Below are positions 9,868-20,162 of a stretch of DNA of 64,000 nt, piece by piece. Both the position numbers and the translations under genes were made by a program. The notes beneath the pieces are model-generated. The model did no database searches. It saw only the letters and a program-made list of their open reading frames with translations, and was not told where the DNA came from. Positions within the stretch are counted from its first letter, which is position 1; every line of letters starts with the position of its first letter. Where the stretch lies: positions 5,084,001 through 5,148,000 of the forward strand of contig CP053418.1 of the NCBI GenBank assembly GCA_013127575.1, given 5' to 3'. This stretch comes from Ramlibacter terrae. Its GTDB lineage: Bacteria; Pseudomonadota; Gammaproteobacteria; Burkholderiales; Burkholderiaceae_C.

Positions 9868-10394
9868 TCGCCCTCGCCGCCCTGCCGGCGACGGCTGTCC
9901 GGGCCGCGGCCGCCGGTCCGCTGCCGCCCGCGGTGCAGGCCGCGTCGCCGTCGCTGCAGCCGGCCGGCCGCGGCGCGCTCACTTTCCTCGGCCTGCGGGT
10001 CTACGAGGCGCGGCTGTGGGTGGCGCCCGACTTCCGCCAGGCCCGCTTCGCCGAACATCCGCTGGCGCTGGAGCTGCACTACCAGCGCGACCTGCGTGCG
10101 GCCGACATCGCCGCGCGTTCGGTGCAGGAGATGCGCCGCGGCGGCGCGATGGCCGACGAGGAGGCGAACCGCTGGCGCGCGCAACTGCAGCAGGCCCTGC
10201 CCGACGTCCGCGCCGGTGACCGCATCGTCGGCCTGCACGCGCCGGGCCAAGGGCTGGCTTTCCTCGTGAACGGCCGCGGCAGCGGCAGCATCGCCGACCC
10301 GAAGCTCGCGGCGCGCTTCTTCGGCATCTGGCTGGCGCCTTCGACCTCGGAACCGGCGCTGCGCACCGCGTTGCTGGAAGGCACGGCTCCATGA
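9804..10394 (+). CDS. Exported chalcone-isomerase-like protein
   Basis: About 180-196 residues with an N-terminal hydrophobic, Ala-rich signal sequence (LIALAALPATAVRA). The mature part has LTFLGLRVYEARLWV and LELHYQRDLRAADIAARS, typical of the bacterial chalcone-isomerase-like family, in which FLGLRVY-type motifs recur. The start is unsure. TTG at 9804 gives a signal peptide but overlaps the upstream gene by about 60 bases; ATG at 9783 is also in frame. The frame is intact. Function in bacteria is unknown; relatives bind fatty acids in plants, which would suit this lipid-related cluster. The end overlaps the next start (ATGA). Confidence 0.72.
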   Translation: MRSGLRRGQHGRRAVHAAAALIALAALPATAVRAAAAGPLPPAVQAASPSLQPAGRGALTFLGLRVYEARLWVAPDFRQARFAEHPLALELHYQRDLRAADIAARSVQEMRRGGAMADEEANRWRAQLQQALPDVRAGDRIVGLHAPGQGLAFLVNGRGSGSIADPKLAARFFGIWLAPSTSEPALRTALLEGTAP

Positions 10395-11647
10395 ACACGG
10401 CGGCGGTCGCGTTCACGGCATCGCAAGGCTGGCGCTACGGGCTACTCGGCCTGCCGCTCGCCTTCGTCGCGCTGCCGCTGTACGTCCTGCTGCCCAACCA
10501 CTACGCGCGCGAATTCGGCGTGCCGCTGGCGACGCTGGGCGCGCTGCTGCTCGCCGTGCGGCTGCTCGACGCCGTGCTCGACCCGTGGCTCGGGCGGGTC
10601 TGCGACCGCCTGTTCGCGCGTTCCACGGCCACGGTGCTGCGCCTCGGACGCGCCGCTGCCTTGCTGCTCGCGGGCGGCTTCGTGCTGCTGTTCTTCCCGC
10701 CGGTTCGCGGCACGGCGGCGCTGGTCGCCTGGGCCGCGGTGGCCCTCACGATCACCTCGCTGGCTTTCAGCGCGCTGAGCATCGCGCACCAGTCGTGGGG
10801 CGCGATGCTGGGTGGGGACGAGGCGCAGCGCGGCCGCATCGTGGCTGGCGCGAAGCCTTCGGCCTGGTGGGCGTGCTGCTCGCGTCCGTGCTGCCGCTGG
10901 TGGCGGGCCGGGTGCGAGCGCGGCCGTGCTGGCGCTTGCGCTCGCCGCCGCGTGCTTCGCCTGGACGCAGGCGAAGCATCCTTCGCCGCGCCGCGACGCT
11001 GCCGCGGCGGATTGGCGGCTGCCGTGGCGCCAGCCGCGCTTCCGGCGGCTGCTCGCGGTGTTCATGCTCAACGGCATCGCCAGCGCGGTGCCGGCGACGC
11101 TGGTGCTCTTCTTCCTGCAGGACCGGCTGCGCGCACCCGCCGCCATGCAGCCGTTGTTCTGGGCGCGTACTTCCTCTGCGCGGCGCTGGCGATCCCGGCG
11201 TGGCTGGCGCTCGTCGCGCGCATCGGGCTCGCGCGCACCGGGCTGACGGGCATGCTGCTCGCCATCGCGACCTTCGCCGGCGCCGGGTTGCTGCAGGAAG
11301 GCGACGCCGCCTGGTTCCTGCTCGTGTGCATCTGCTCCGGCGCGGCGCTCGGCACCGACCTCGCGCTGCCGGGCGCGCTGCTGGCCGGCGAGATCGCGGC
11401 GAGCGGCGAACGCGGCCGCTCCGAAGGCGTCTGGTTCGGCTGGTGGAACTTCGCCTCGAAGCTGAACCTGGCGCTGGCCGCCGGCCTCGCGCTGCCGCTG
11501 CTGGCACTCGCCGGCTACGCACCGGGCAGCCGCGACACCGGCGGCCTGCTCGCGCTGGCCCTTGCCTACGGCCTGCTGCCCTGCGCGATGAAGCTCGCGG
11601 CCGCGGGCCTTCTCTACTTCACCATCATCCGGGAGAACAAGACATGA
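10391..11647 (+). CDS. Major-facilitator / GPH-type transporter
   Basis: About 419 residues with around 12 hydrophobic segments. PLYVLLPNHYAREFGVPL and the cytoplasmic loop DPWLGRVCDRLF are characteristic of glycoside-pentoside-hexuronide cation symporter-like MFS proteins. The substrate is unknown; within this cluster it may be a lipid or lipid precursor rather than a sugar. Breaks lie at about 10849 (CTGG for CCTGG), 10911 (CGGG for CCAGG) and 11160 (CTGG). It is coupled at both ends by 4-base ATGA overlaps, so it belongs to the same transcript as its neighbours. Confidence 0.8.
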   Translation: MNTAAVAFTASQGWRYGLLGLPLAFVALPLYVLLPNHYAREFGVPLATLGALLLAVRLLDAVLDPWLGRVCDRLFARSTATVLRLGRAAALLLAGGFVLLFFPPVRGTAALVAWAAVALTITSLAFSALSIAHQSWGAMLGGDEAQRGRIVAGAKPSAWWACCSRPCCRWWRAGCERGRAGACARRRVLRLDAGEASFAAPRRCRGGLAAAVAPAALPAAARGVHAQRHRQRGAGDAGALLPAGPAARTRRHAAVVLGAYFLCAALAIPAWLALVARIGLARTGLTGMLLAIATFAGAGLLQEGDAAWFLLVCICSGAALGTDLALPGALLAGEIAASGERGRSEGVWFGWWNFASKLNLALAAGLALPLLALAGYAPGSRDTGGLLALALAYGLLPCAMKLAAAGLLYFTIIRENKT

Positions 11648-12169
11648 AGCGAAGAGCCATGCTGCTGGCGGGCACGGGCGTACTGGCGGGTTGCGCCGGC
11701 GTCGACATCGCCGACTACGCGGGACAACAGCCCGCGCTCGACCTGAAGGCCTACTTCAACGGCCGGGTCGAAGGCCACGGCATCTTCACCGACCGCGGCG
11801 ACAAGGTCGTCAAGCGCTTCGTGGTGCTGATGGACTGCCGCTGGGACGGCGACGCCGGTGTGCTCGACGAAGACTTCACCTATTCCGACGGCACGAAGCA
11901 GCGGCGCGTCTGGCGCGTGACGAAGCTGGCGGACGGCCGCTACACCGGCCGCGCCGACGACGTGGTGGGCGAAGCGCAGGGCCAGGCGCGCGGCAATGCG
12001 CTGCGCTGGAACTACACGCTGGTGCTGCCGGGACGGCCGCAACTGGGAGGTGCAGATGGACGACTGGATGTACCTGATGGACGCGCAGGTGCTGCTCAAT
12101 CGCACGCGCATGACCAAGCTCGGCATCCACCTCGGCGACGTCACGCTGTCGTTCCGCAAGCGGCCATGA
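11644..12169 (+). CDS. DUF3833 lipoprotein
   Basis: About 176 residues. The N-terminus MKRRAMLLAGTGVLAGCAG has a lipobox (LAGC), so the mature protein should be lipid-anchored. The rest matches DUF3833: YFNGRVEGHGIFTDRGDKV, DEDFTYSDG, and the ending NWEVQMDDWMYLMDAQVLLN. Two bases appear lost near 12035, and this site does not contain an obvious CCWGG. The function is unknown. DUF3833 genes recur in clusters with the flavoprotein, DUF1365 and Cfa-like genes, which is the best clue to its role. Confidence 0.78.
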
Positions 12170-12926
12170 ACCCGCGGCTGCGCGACTGGCAGGGACGCCG
12201 CGTGTGGATCGTCGGCGCCTCCAGCGGCATCGGCGAAGCGGTCGCGACGCTGCTGCACGCGCGCGGGGCGGTCGTGCACGTGAGCGCGCGCAGCACCGAA
12301 GCCTTGCAGCGCTTTGCCGCCACGCATCCCGGCGCGCATGCGCTGCCGCTCGACGTGTGCGATGCCGCGCAGGTGCGCTCCGCCGCGGAGGCGATCGCGC
12401 GCGAAGGCCCGCTGGACCTCGTGCTGTATTGCGCCGGGACGTACCGCGCGATGCGCGCGACGGCCTTCGACCTGGCGCAGGCGCGGCAGCACCTCGACGT
12501 GAACTACGGCGGCGTGCTGAACGTGCTCGATGCCGTTCTGCCGGGCCTGCTGGAACACGGCGGCCACCTGAGCCTGGTGGCGAGCGTCGCCGGCTACCGC
12601 GGCCTGCCCAACAGCCTGGCGTACGGCCCGACCAAGGCGGCGATGATCCAGCTGGCCGAGACGCTGCACATCGACTGGCCGAACGCGGCATCGGCGTCAG
12701 CGTCGTCGCGCCCGGCTTCGTCGAGACGCCGCTGACGGCGCAGAACCGCTTCCGCATGCCGGCGCTGCAGACGCCGGCGCAGGCCGCCGCCGCCATCCTG
12801 CGCGGCTGGGAACGCGGCGCTTTCGAGATCCACTTTCCGCGGCGCTTCACGTGGCCGCTGAAGCTGCTCGCGCTGCTGCCTTTCCGGCTGTACGAACCAT
12901 TGGTGAAGAAAGGGACCGGCCTGTGA
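12166..12926 (+). CDS. Short-chain dehydrogenase/reductase
   Basis: About 253 residues with the classical SDR features: nucleotide-binding VGASSGIGEA near residue 15, VNYGG near 110, a catalytic serine in SLVASVAGYRG, and YxxxK in LAYGPTKAAM. The PGFVETPL segment follows. It is probably an NADP(H)-linked oxidoreductase acting on a hydroxyl or keto group; the substrate is unknown but context suggests an acyl-chain intermediate. There is one break at about 12672 (CTGG for CCTGG in HIDLAERGI). Starts and stops overlap both neighbours by 4 bases. Confidence 0.85.
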
Positions 12927-13362
12927 GCGCAGACCACCAGCAGGACGCCGACCGGCTGGTCGCGCTGTTCGAGAACTTCGCGCCGTCCGACTGGACCGGC
13001 TCGATGCGTACTACACGGCCGACGCCTTCTTCAAGGACCCGTTCAACGAGGTGCAGGGGCTGGCCGCGATCCGGCGCATCTACGCGCACATGTTCGACGC
13101 GCTGGAGCGGCCGCGCTTCGTCGTGAATTCGCGCGTGGTGGATGGCGCGCAGTGCTTCCCCGGCCGGGAATTCCGCTTCGCCTACCGCAGCTTCCGGCAG
13201 GGCGAGACGCAACTGGTGCGCGGCGGCTCGCACCTGCTGCTGGCGCCGGACGGCCGCATCCTGCACCACCGCGACTACTGGGACGCGGCGGAGGAGGTGT
13301 ACGAGAAACTGCCGGTGCTGGGCGCGGTGATGCGCTGGCTGAAGCGGCGCGCGGCCGCCTGA
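12923..13362 (+). CDS. SnoaL-like / NTF2-fold protein
   Basis: About 146 residues. The pattern (YYTADAFFKDPFNEVQG followed by FVVNSRVVDG and ILHHRDYWDAAEEVYE) matches the SnoaL-like cone fold. Such proteins are small isomerases, hydrolases or ligand-binding proteins. GTG at 12923 overlaps the SDR stop. One break lies at about 12992 (CTGG for CCTGG in SDLDRLDAYY). It is the last gene of the MerR-associated series; the next gene is on the opposite strand. Confidence 0.75.
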
Positions 13363-13375
13363 AGCCGGAGGCCGG

Positions 13376-13988
13376 TTACTTCGGCATCGTCTCCGAGAAG
13401 CTCGGACGCTGCGCCAGCTTTTCCTGCAGCTTGGCGAGGTTGGGGTACTGCGCGCGCCAGTCGATCTCCGGGAAGCGGAAGTCGATGTAGCCGAGGGCGC
13501 AGCCCACGGCGATGTCGGCGAGGCTCAGGTAGATGCCGGCGCAGAAGGGCTTGTCGCCCAGGCCGAGGCTCATCGCCTTGACGCTGGCGTGCGTCTTCTC
13601 CATCTGGCGGTCGATCCGGGCCTGGCTGCGCTGCGCCTTGTCGCGGCCCGACCAGTTGGCTTCGAGGCGCGCGAGGATCAGCGCGTCGAGCACGCCATCG
13701 GCCAGCGCTTCAGGTCTTGACTTCGGCGCGTTCGCGGCCGACCGGCGGGATCAGCTTGCCGACGGGCGAGAGCGTGTCGAGGTACTCGACGATCACGCGC
13801 GAGTCGAACAGCGCCTCGCCGCCTTCCATCACCGGGCAGGGCACCTTGCCCAGCGGGTTGGAATGCATGATGGTGGTGTCGGCCGCCCAGACGTCTTCCT
13901 CCACGAACTGGTAGTCGAGTTTCTTTTCGGCCATGACGACGCGCACCTTGCGCACGTACGGACTGCTGCTGGATCCGATCAACTTCAT
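13376..13988 (-). CDS. Glutathione S-transferase family protein
   Basis: About 204 residues. The thioredoxin-like N-terminal domain starts MKLIGSSSSPYVRKVRV, with the catalytic-serine type SSPYVRK motif, followed by NPLGKVPC and DSRVIVEYLD, which contact glutathione. The all-helical C-terminal domain includes SLADIAVGCALGYIDFR. The closest type is the small YibF/stringent-starvation-like GSTs; the electrophile is unknown. A break lies at about 13711, where two Gs are missing after CCTG (TWEALADGV). It is convergent with the SnoaL-like gene and divergent from purB. Confidence 0.82.
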
Positions 13989-14044
13989 GGGGCTTCTCTG
14001 TCTTGTCGTTCTGGGCGGGAGGGCACGGATTCATTCTAGGGTAA

Positions 14045-15511
<1,467 letters not shown>

Positions 15512-15518
15512 GGTTTCC

Positions 15519-16079
15519 TTGGCCCTCAAATCCACCATCTTCAAGGCGAACCTGCAGGTCGCCGACATCGAGCACGCCTACTACGCGGACCACGCGCTGA
15601 CGCTGGCGCGGCATCCGAGCGAAACCGACGAACGCATGATGGTGCGGCTGGTGGCATTGGCCTTCCACGCCCACAAGCTGCAGACCGTGTGCAACGGCGA
15701 CGGCACGCTGGCCTTCGGCGCGGGCCTGAGCGACCCGGAGGATCCGGACGCCTCGCTGCGCGATTTCACCGGCCAGATGCGCTTGTGGATCGAGGTCGGC
15801 CAGCCCGACGAGATCGCGCTGATGAAGGCCTGCCGCAAGGCGGACGAGGTGGTGCTGTACGCGTTCCACCACGCGGCCGAAGTCTGGTGGAAGGGCATCG
15901 AGAACAAGCTGCACAAGCTGCACAACCTGCAGGTCTGGCGCATCCCCACCGAAGCGTCGCAGCAGCTCGCGACGCTGGCCCAGCGCAGCATGCAGCTGCA
16001 GGCCACGATCCGGGAAGGCGCGCTGATGCTCGGCGACGAGAAGCGCCACATCGACGTGGAGCCGGTGCGCTGGAAGTAG
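15519..16079 (+). CDS. yaeQ: YaeQ family protein
   Basis: An intact protein of 186 residues starting at TTG 15519, 7 bases after purB. The family start ALKSTIFKANLQVADIEHAYY and motifs ARHPSETDERMMVRL and RLWIEVGQPDE are clear. YaeQ has a PD-(D/E)xK nuclease-like fold; its cellular role is not settled, though it has been linked to transcription elongation in enterobacteria. It is probably co-transcribed with purB. Confidence 0.88.
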   Translation: MALKSTIFKANLQVADIEHAYYADHALTLARHPSETDERMMVRLVALAFHAHKLQTVCNGDGTLAFGAGLSDPEDPDASLRDFTGQMRLWIEVGQPDEIALMKACRKADEVVLYAFHHAAEVWWKGIENKLHKLHNLQVWRIPTEASQQLATLAQRSMQLQATIREGALMLGDEKRHIDVEPVRWK

Positions 16080-16086
16080 GCGCCCC

Positions 16087-16386
16087 TCAGGGCATCGCGC
16101 GCCCGCAGCCCCAGCACGACTCGAACCCGCCTTCCACCTCTTCGCCGCACACGCACTTCCAGCGCCGTTGCGGCAGGTGCTGCAGCTGTTCGAGCAGCGT
16201 GCGCGCCGCCGCCTCCTGCTCGTCGTGCTGCAGCCAGATCTCCGGCAGGCACTGGTCGGGCGGCAGGTGGCCGGCGATGCCGGAGAGGAACTGGCGCTGG
16301 ACGCTGGCCGACAACCCCGCCTCTCGCAGCGTGTCGGCCCACAGCGCGGCGATCGCGAGGTTGGGGGCCTGCGCGATCCGCTTCAT
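16087..16386 (-). CDS. DUF2007-type protein with C-terminal zinc ribbon
   Basis: A 99-residue protein. The N-terminal 60 residues (DTLREAGLSASVQRQFLSG) resemble DUF2007, an ACT-like small domain. The C-terminus has CVCGEEVEGGFESCWGCG, two C-x-C/C-x-x-C pairs forming a likely zinc ribbon. The frame is intact. The gene follows the DUF3717-DUF1289 gene with 2 bases between them, so they form a two-gene unit. Function unknown. Confidence 0.7.
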   Translation of the reverse strand: MKRIAQAPNLAIAALWADTLREAGLSASVQRQFLSGIAGHLPPDQCLPEIWLQHDEQEAAARTLLEQLQHLPQRRWKCVCGEEVEGGFESCWGCGRAMP

Positions 16387-16388
16387 GC

Positions 16389-16829
16389 TCAGGGTTTCGG
16401 CGAAGGCACCGGCGGCGCGATGGTCGCTTCCGCGGCGCGTTCGGCATAGCGGTTGAACCGCCAGGCATCGCCTTCCAGCGTGATGCGGCGCCAGACCTGG
16501 CGCTTCTCGGCCGGCGACATCTCGGTCCAGTACTGCACTTCCTCGAAACTGCGGCCGCAGCCCTTGCACTCTGCGTCGCCCTGGCTGGTGGAGCAGATCG
16601 CGATGCAGGGCGTGTCGGGCTGGGTGTCGAACCAGGCCTTCCGGGCGGCATAGGCCTTGGCCGGGAAGCCGCGCTCCTCGGCCTCGTCCTCGCGGTGGTA
16701 GACCATCAGCGCGTACACCTCCGCCAGCGCCCGCAATTCGGGCGCCAGGGTGACGCCGTCCGGGGACGGACTGCGCTCGCGCCAGTAGTTGATGGCGGCT
16801 TCGATGTCTGTGATGTGGATTCCGGCCAT
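16389..16829 (-). CDS. DUF3717-DUF1289 fusion protein
   Basis: A 146-residue intact protein. Residues 1-75 match DUF3717 (ITDIEAAINYWRER, and LRALAEVYALMVYH). Residues 88-125 match DUF1289, with the cysteine pattern PCIAICSTSQGDAECKGCGR and EEVQYWTEMSPAEKRQVW. The cysteines probably bind a metal. No enzymatic function is known for either domain. The gene is divergent from the riboswitch-controlled TerC gene. Confidence 0.8.
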   Translation of the reverse strand: MAGIHITDIEAAINYWRERSPSPDGVTLAPELRALAEVYALMVYHREDEAEERGFPAKAYAARKAWFDTQPDTPCIAICSTSQGDAECKGCGRSFEEVQYWTEMSPAEKRQVWRRITLEGDAWRFNRYAERAAEATIAPPVPSPKP

Positions 16830-16897
16830 GCTGCGCCACGAAGGGTTGGCGATGATAGCGTGGCCCCGCCCAAGCCCGAGCTGTGGTGTAATCGGGT

Positions 16898-17040
16898 TCG
16901 CGAAGGGGAGTAGCTCCCTGTCGGCGCGCCGTCAATACGAAGCCTCCGGGCTTCCGGCGCCCCGGGCACGCCGCCCTCCACGGGCTGCATGCCGAGCAAG
17001 ACCTTCGATATCGGGCCCGGCGCGGCCCGGATCGAAGCTT
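16898..17040 (+). ncRNA. yybP-ykoY manganese riboswitch
   Basis: The leader of the TerC gene has both conserved halves of this riboswitch class: GAAGGGGAGTAGCTCC at 16902-16917 and GCATGCCGAGCAAGACC at 16987-17003. They are separated by GC-rich stems. Directly after, TTCGAT and CGGGCC (17004-17017) pair with GGCCCG and ATCGAA (17023-17036), a strong hairpin that could be the expression platform. The class senses Mn2+ and commonly precedes TerC-type exporters. There is no T-tract after the hairpin, so the mode (termination or translation) is open. Confidence 0.87.
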
Positions 17041-17114
17041 GCCGCATCTCCAGCGGGCCTCGTTCCGCCTCCACGCCGGGCTCCCATGGATCGCAACCCG
17101 GAGCTCCTTCGCAA

Positions 17115-17814
17115 ATGGAATTCATGTCCGCCCCCGGTGGTCAGCGCTGCTGGCCATCATCCTGATCGACCTCGTGCTGGCCGGCGACAACGCCATCGTC
17201 ATCGCCCGGCCGCGCGCAACCTGCCACCGCACCTGCAGAAGAAGGCCGTCCTTTGGGGCACCTTCGGCGCGATCGCCGTGCGGTCCGTGATGACCGTCGG
17301 GGTGGTCTGGCTGCTGAAGATCCCCGGCCTGATGCTGGTGGGCGGACTCGGCCTGCTCTGGATCGCCTACAAGCTGCTGGCCGACGAGGGCGGCGGGGAA
17401 GAACACGGCCCGGTGGTCACCACCTTCTGGGGCGCCATGAAGACGATCATCGTTGCCGACGCGCTGATGGGCGTGGACAACGTGCTGGGCGTGGCCGGCG
17501 CCGCGCACGGCGCGATGGACCTGGTGATCATCGGCCTGCTCGTCAGCGTGCCCATCGTGGTGTTCGGCAGCAAGATCGTGCTCAAGCTGGTCGAGCGCTT
17601 CCCCATCATCATCAAGGCCGGCGCCGCCGTGCTCGCCTTCACCGCCGCCAAGATGATCGTGGGCGAGCCCATCCTCGACGCCGTGTTCGATCCGCCTGCC
17701 GCCGCGCATGCAATCGCGCGCTGGACCACGTATGCTGTCTGCATCGCGGGCGTGCTCGGCGCGGGCTGGTGGGCCACGCGGCCGGCCCGGCGCCCCGCCG
17801 CCGAAATCGCCTGA
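17115..17814 (+). CDS. TerC-family membrane protein, riboswitch-controlled
   Basis: About 234 residues with around seven membrane helices. The metal-binding signatures are LVLAGDNAIVIALAARNLP near residue 25 and MGVDNVLGVAGAA near 115. Family members, including those behind this riboswitch, are implicated in Mn2+ export or metal loading of exported proteins. ATG at 17115 gives MEFMSAPRWSALL after correcting CCGG to CCAGG at about 17133. A second break at about 17208 is CCGG for CCTGG. A paralogue lies at 48234-48938 without a riboswitch. Confidence 0.88.
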
Positions 17815-17831
17815 TGGCGCAAGGAGCTCCC

Positions 17832-18232
17832 ATGGACAAGATCATCGTGTACGTGGACGACCCCGCCTATGCCCGCGAGCAGATGCCGGCCGCGGCCGCG
17901 CCGACGCACTGGGTGCTGGTGGCCTGCGCACCGCGCATGACGCACCGCATCAGCAAATGGGTGAGCCACTCGGCGCGCGAAAACTGGCGCGCCAAGTGGG
18001 CCGACAAGCTGTTCGGCCAGGTCGTGCCGCCGCTGCGCGAGCGCGGCGACGCCGTCACGCCGGTGCTGGCCCGCGGCCCGCTGCCGGAACTCACGCGCTC
18101 GCTGATGGCGGAGCACGGCACCGCGCAGGTGCTGGACGTGCGGCGCCCGAAGTCGTCCGAGGGCCCCGACAACGGCTGGCCCGCGGCGCGCTCATGGGGC
18201 TCGCCTCGCTGCTGGTGCTGGCCGCCGACTGA
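17832..18232 (+). CDS. Uncharacterised protein, about 133 residues
   Basis: AAGGAG lies 6 bases before ATG 17832. The protein starts MDKIIVYVDDPAYAREQM, has a basic middle (RMTHRISKWVSH, NWRAKWADKLFGQV), and ends in a short hydrophobic helix (MGLASLLVLAAD). The beta-strand start (KIIVYVDD) and the later VTPVLARGPLPELTRSLM hint at a universal-stress-protein-like or nucleotide-binding fold, but I do not recognise a named family. A break lies at about 18177 (CTGG for CCTGG). It follows TerC by 17 bases and is probably co-transcribed. Confidence 0.65.
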
Positions 18233-18272
18233 GCACCCCCGGGCCGCGAGGGCCCGTGTATGCTCTGCGGCC

Positions 18273-18630
18273 ATGGTCAAGCTGATTGCCAAATGGCTGC
18301 TCAGCGCTTCGGCGCTGCTCTTCGTCGCCTACGTCTACGGCGGGGTGCAGGTCAGCAGCTTTCCGGCGGCGCTGGGCGCCGCTTTCGTGATCGGGCTGCT
18401 CAACGCGGTGGTGCGGCCGGTGCTGGTGGTGCTGACGCTGCCGGTGACCGTGCTCACGCTCGGCCTGTTCCTGTTCGTCATCAACGCCCCGGTGTTCTGG
18501 ATGGCGGCCACCCTGCTGGGCGACAGCTTCGGTGCGCGGCTTCTGGGCCGCGCTGGTCGGCTCGCTGATCTACACCGTGCTCGGCATGGTGATCGAATCA
18601 GCGCTCGAGCGCCTGTTCGCGCACAAGTGA
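18273..18630 (+). CDS. Small four-helix membrane protein (phage holin 4_2-like superfamily)
   Basis: About 120 residues with four hydrophobic segments: LIAKWLLSASALLFVAYV, AALGAAFVIGLLNAVVRPVL, TLPVTVLTLGLFLFVINAPV, and [19 protein letters not shown]. The pattern of short helices and NAVVRPVL matches a widespread family of uncharacterised membrane proteins. Two bases are missing at about 18532 (CGG for CCAGG in DSFQVRGFW). The 3' end overlaps the convergent M48 protease gene by 33 bases. Function unknown. Confidence 0.7.
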
Positions 18631-20105
18631 TTCCACCTGGCGGGCCCGGGTGTCGATGATCGACGCCTCGATGTGGTCGGCCGCGCCGCCACCCCGCCGC
18701 AGGATGTCCTGCGCCGCCTTGAAGCGATCCAGCGCCGCCGTGTAATCGAGCTGCGCCATGCGCGACTCGGCCTCCGCCCGCACCGAACGCAGCTGCTGCC
18801 CCTGCGCCGCATAGGCCGACGCGAGCAACTGCCACGCCGTCGCATCGCGCGGCTGCGTGGCCACCAGGTCTGCAGGCGCTGCGCAGCGTCGGCCGCCTGC
18901 CCCGCCTGCACTTGCGCCTGCGCGCGCAACAGCACTTCGGGGCGGCGCGCGGCCTGCGCATCCACCAGCCGCAGCACCTTGGCGTGGTCGCCGGCGGCGA
19001 GCGCCGCTTCCGCTTCGAGCAGGCGCACCATCCCATCCGCGCACCGGTGGCGTCGCCCGCCACCAGCGGCTGCAGGCGCGCCAGCAGCCGGCCCGTGGCC
19101 GGCGCATCGCGCAGCCGCGAAGCGGCGAAGGTCGCGGCGTAGAGCACCGCCACCTGCCGCATGCGCGGCTGGCTCGCCAGCGCCGCGGCATCGGCCTCCT
19201 GCAGGAAGCCCCGCTGCGCATCGACGCCCGGGTTGGAGATCACGCGGGCGCGCGCCGCGGCCAGCACGTGGTCCACCGTCGGCACGGCGGGCGTCGCCTC
19301 CTGCAGCTGCTGGCGCGACTGCATGTCGGCCGCGCGCTCGGTGCTCATGGGGTGGGTGCGCAGGTACGGATAGGCGCCGTTGTCGTTGAGCCGCGATGCC
19401 TGCTGCAGCTTCTCGAACATCGTGACGAAGCCCTGCGGCTGGAAGCCGGCCTGCGTCGCCACGCCGAGCCCGATGCGGTCGGCCTCGCGCTCCATGTCGC
19501 GCGAGAAGCTCAGCTGCTGCTGCGCGCTCAGCGCCGAGCTGCCGGCAGGATCGCCTTGCCTGCCTCCGGGCTCTTGCTCACCGCCATGGCGCCGAGGATC
19601 ATCGCCGCGATCATCCGGGGCGCCTGCCGCGCCTCCTGCGTGACCATGCGCGAGATGTGGCGCTGCGTGACGTGGCTGAGTTCGTGCGCCAGCACCGACG
19701 CGAGCTCGTCGCGCGTGACGGTGACGCTGACCAGGCCCAGTGCAGGCCCAGCCAGCCGCCCGGCACGGCGAACGCGTTGATGCTGCGGTCCTTGCCCAGC
19801 AGCACCTGCCAGGCGAAGCGCTCGTCGAGTTCGGCGTTCAGGTCGCCGCGCACGCGCGCCGCGGCCAGCAGGGGCTGCCACAGGCTCTGCACGTACTCCA
19901 CCAGCACCGGGTCGTCGATGTAGTCGGGATCGCGGTACAGCTCGCGCGCGATGCGCTCGCCGAGCTTGCGTTCGGCGCCGACGCTCATGTCGCTGCCGTC
20001 TCCCAGCGTGGGCAGCTGCGCCTGCGCCGGTGCGAGCGCCGTGCACAGGAGCACCAGCGCGGCGGCCAGCGCCGTGCCGCGCCGGCGCAGCAGGCTCATG
20101 CCCAT
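18598..20105 (-). CDS. Exported M48 metalloprotease with TPR-like repeats (BepA-like)
   Basis: About 500 residues. A signal peptide ([21 protein letters not shown]) is followed by the M48 catalytic domain with HExxH in [15 protein letters not shown] and the third ligand in [10 protein letters not shown]. The C-terminal half is helical with repeat-like units ([31 protein letters not shown]), as in BepA/YfgC, a periplasmic protease-chaperone for outer-membrane proteins. Breaks lie at about 19742 (CTGG), 19553 (CCTG), 19030 (CCTGG altered to ATGG) and 18867 (C lost before CCTGG). ATG at 20099 is an alternative start. Divergent from moaC. Confidence 0.86.
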
Positions 20106-20162
20106 GCGGCGCCCACGGCGGGGCGCGCCGTATGATGAACGATCGATGCAGAAGGCTGATTC

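Noticed and set aside
10585-12735. A single long protein spanning the MFS, DUF3833 and SDR genes in one frame
   Set aside because: It is a chance fusion created by base losses; the three families have separate starts with ATGA overlaps.
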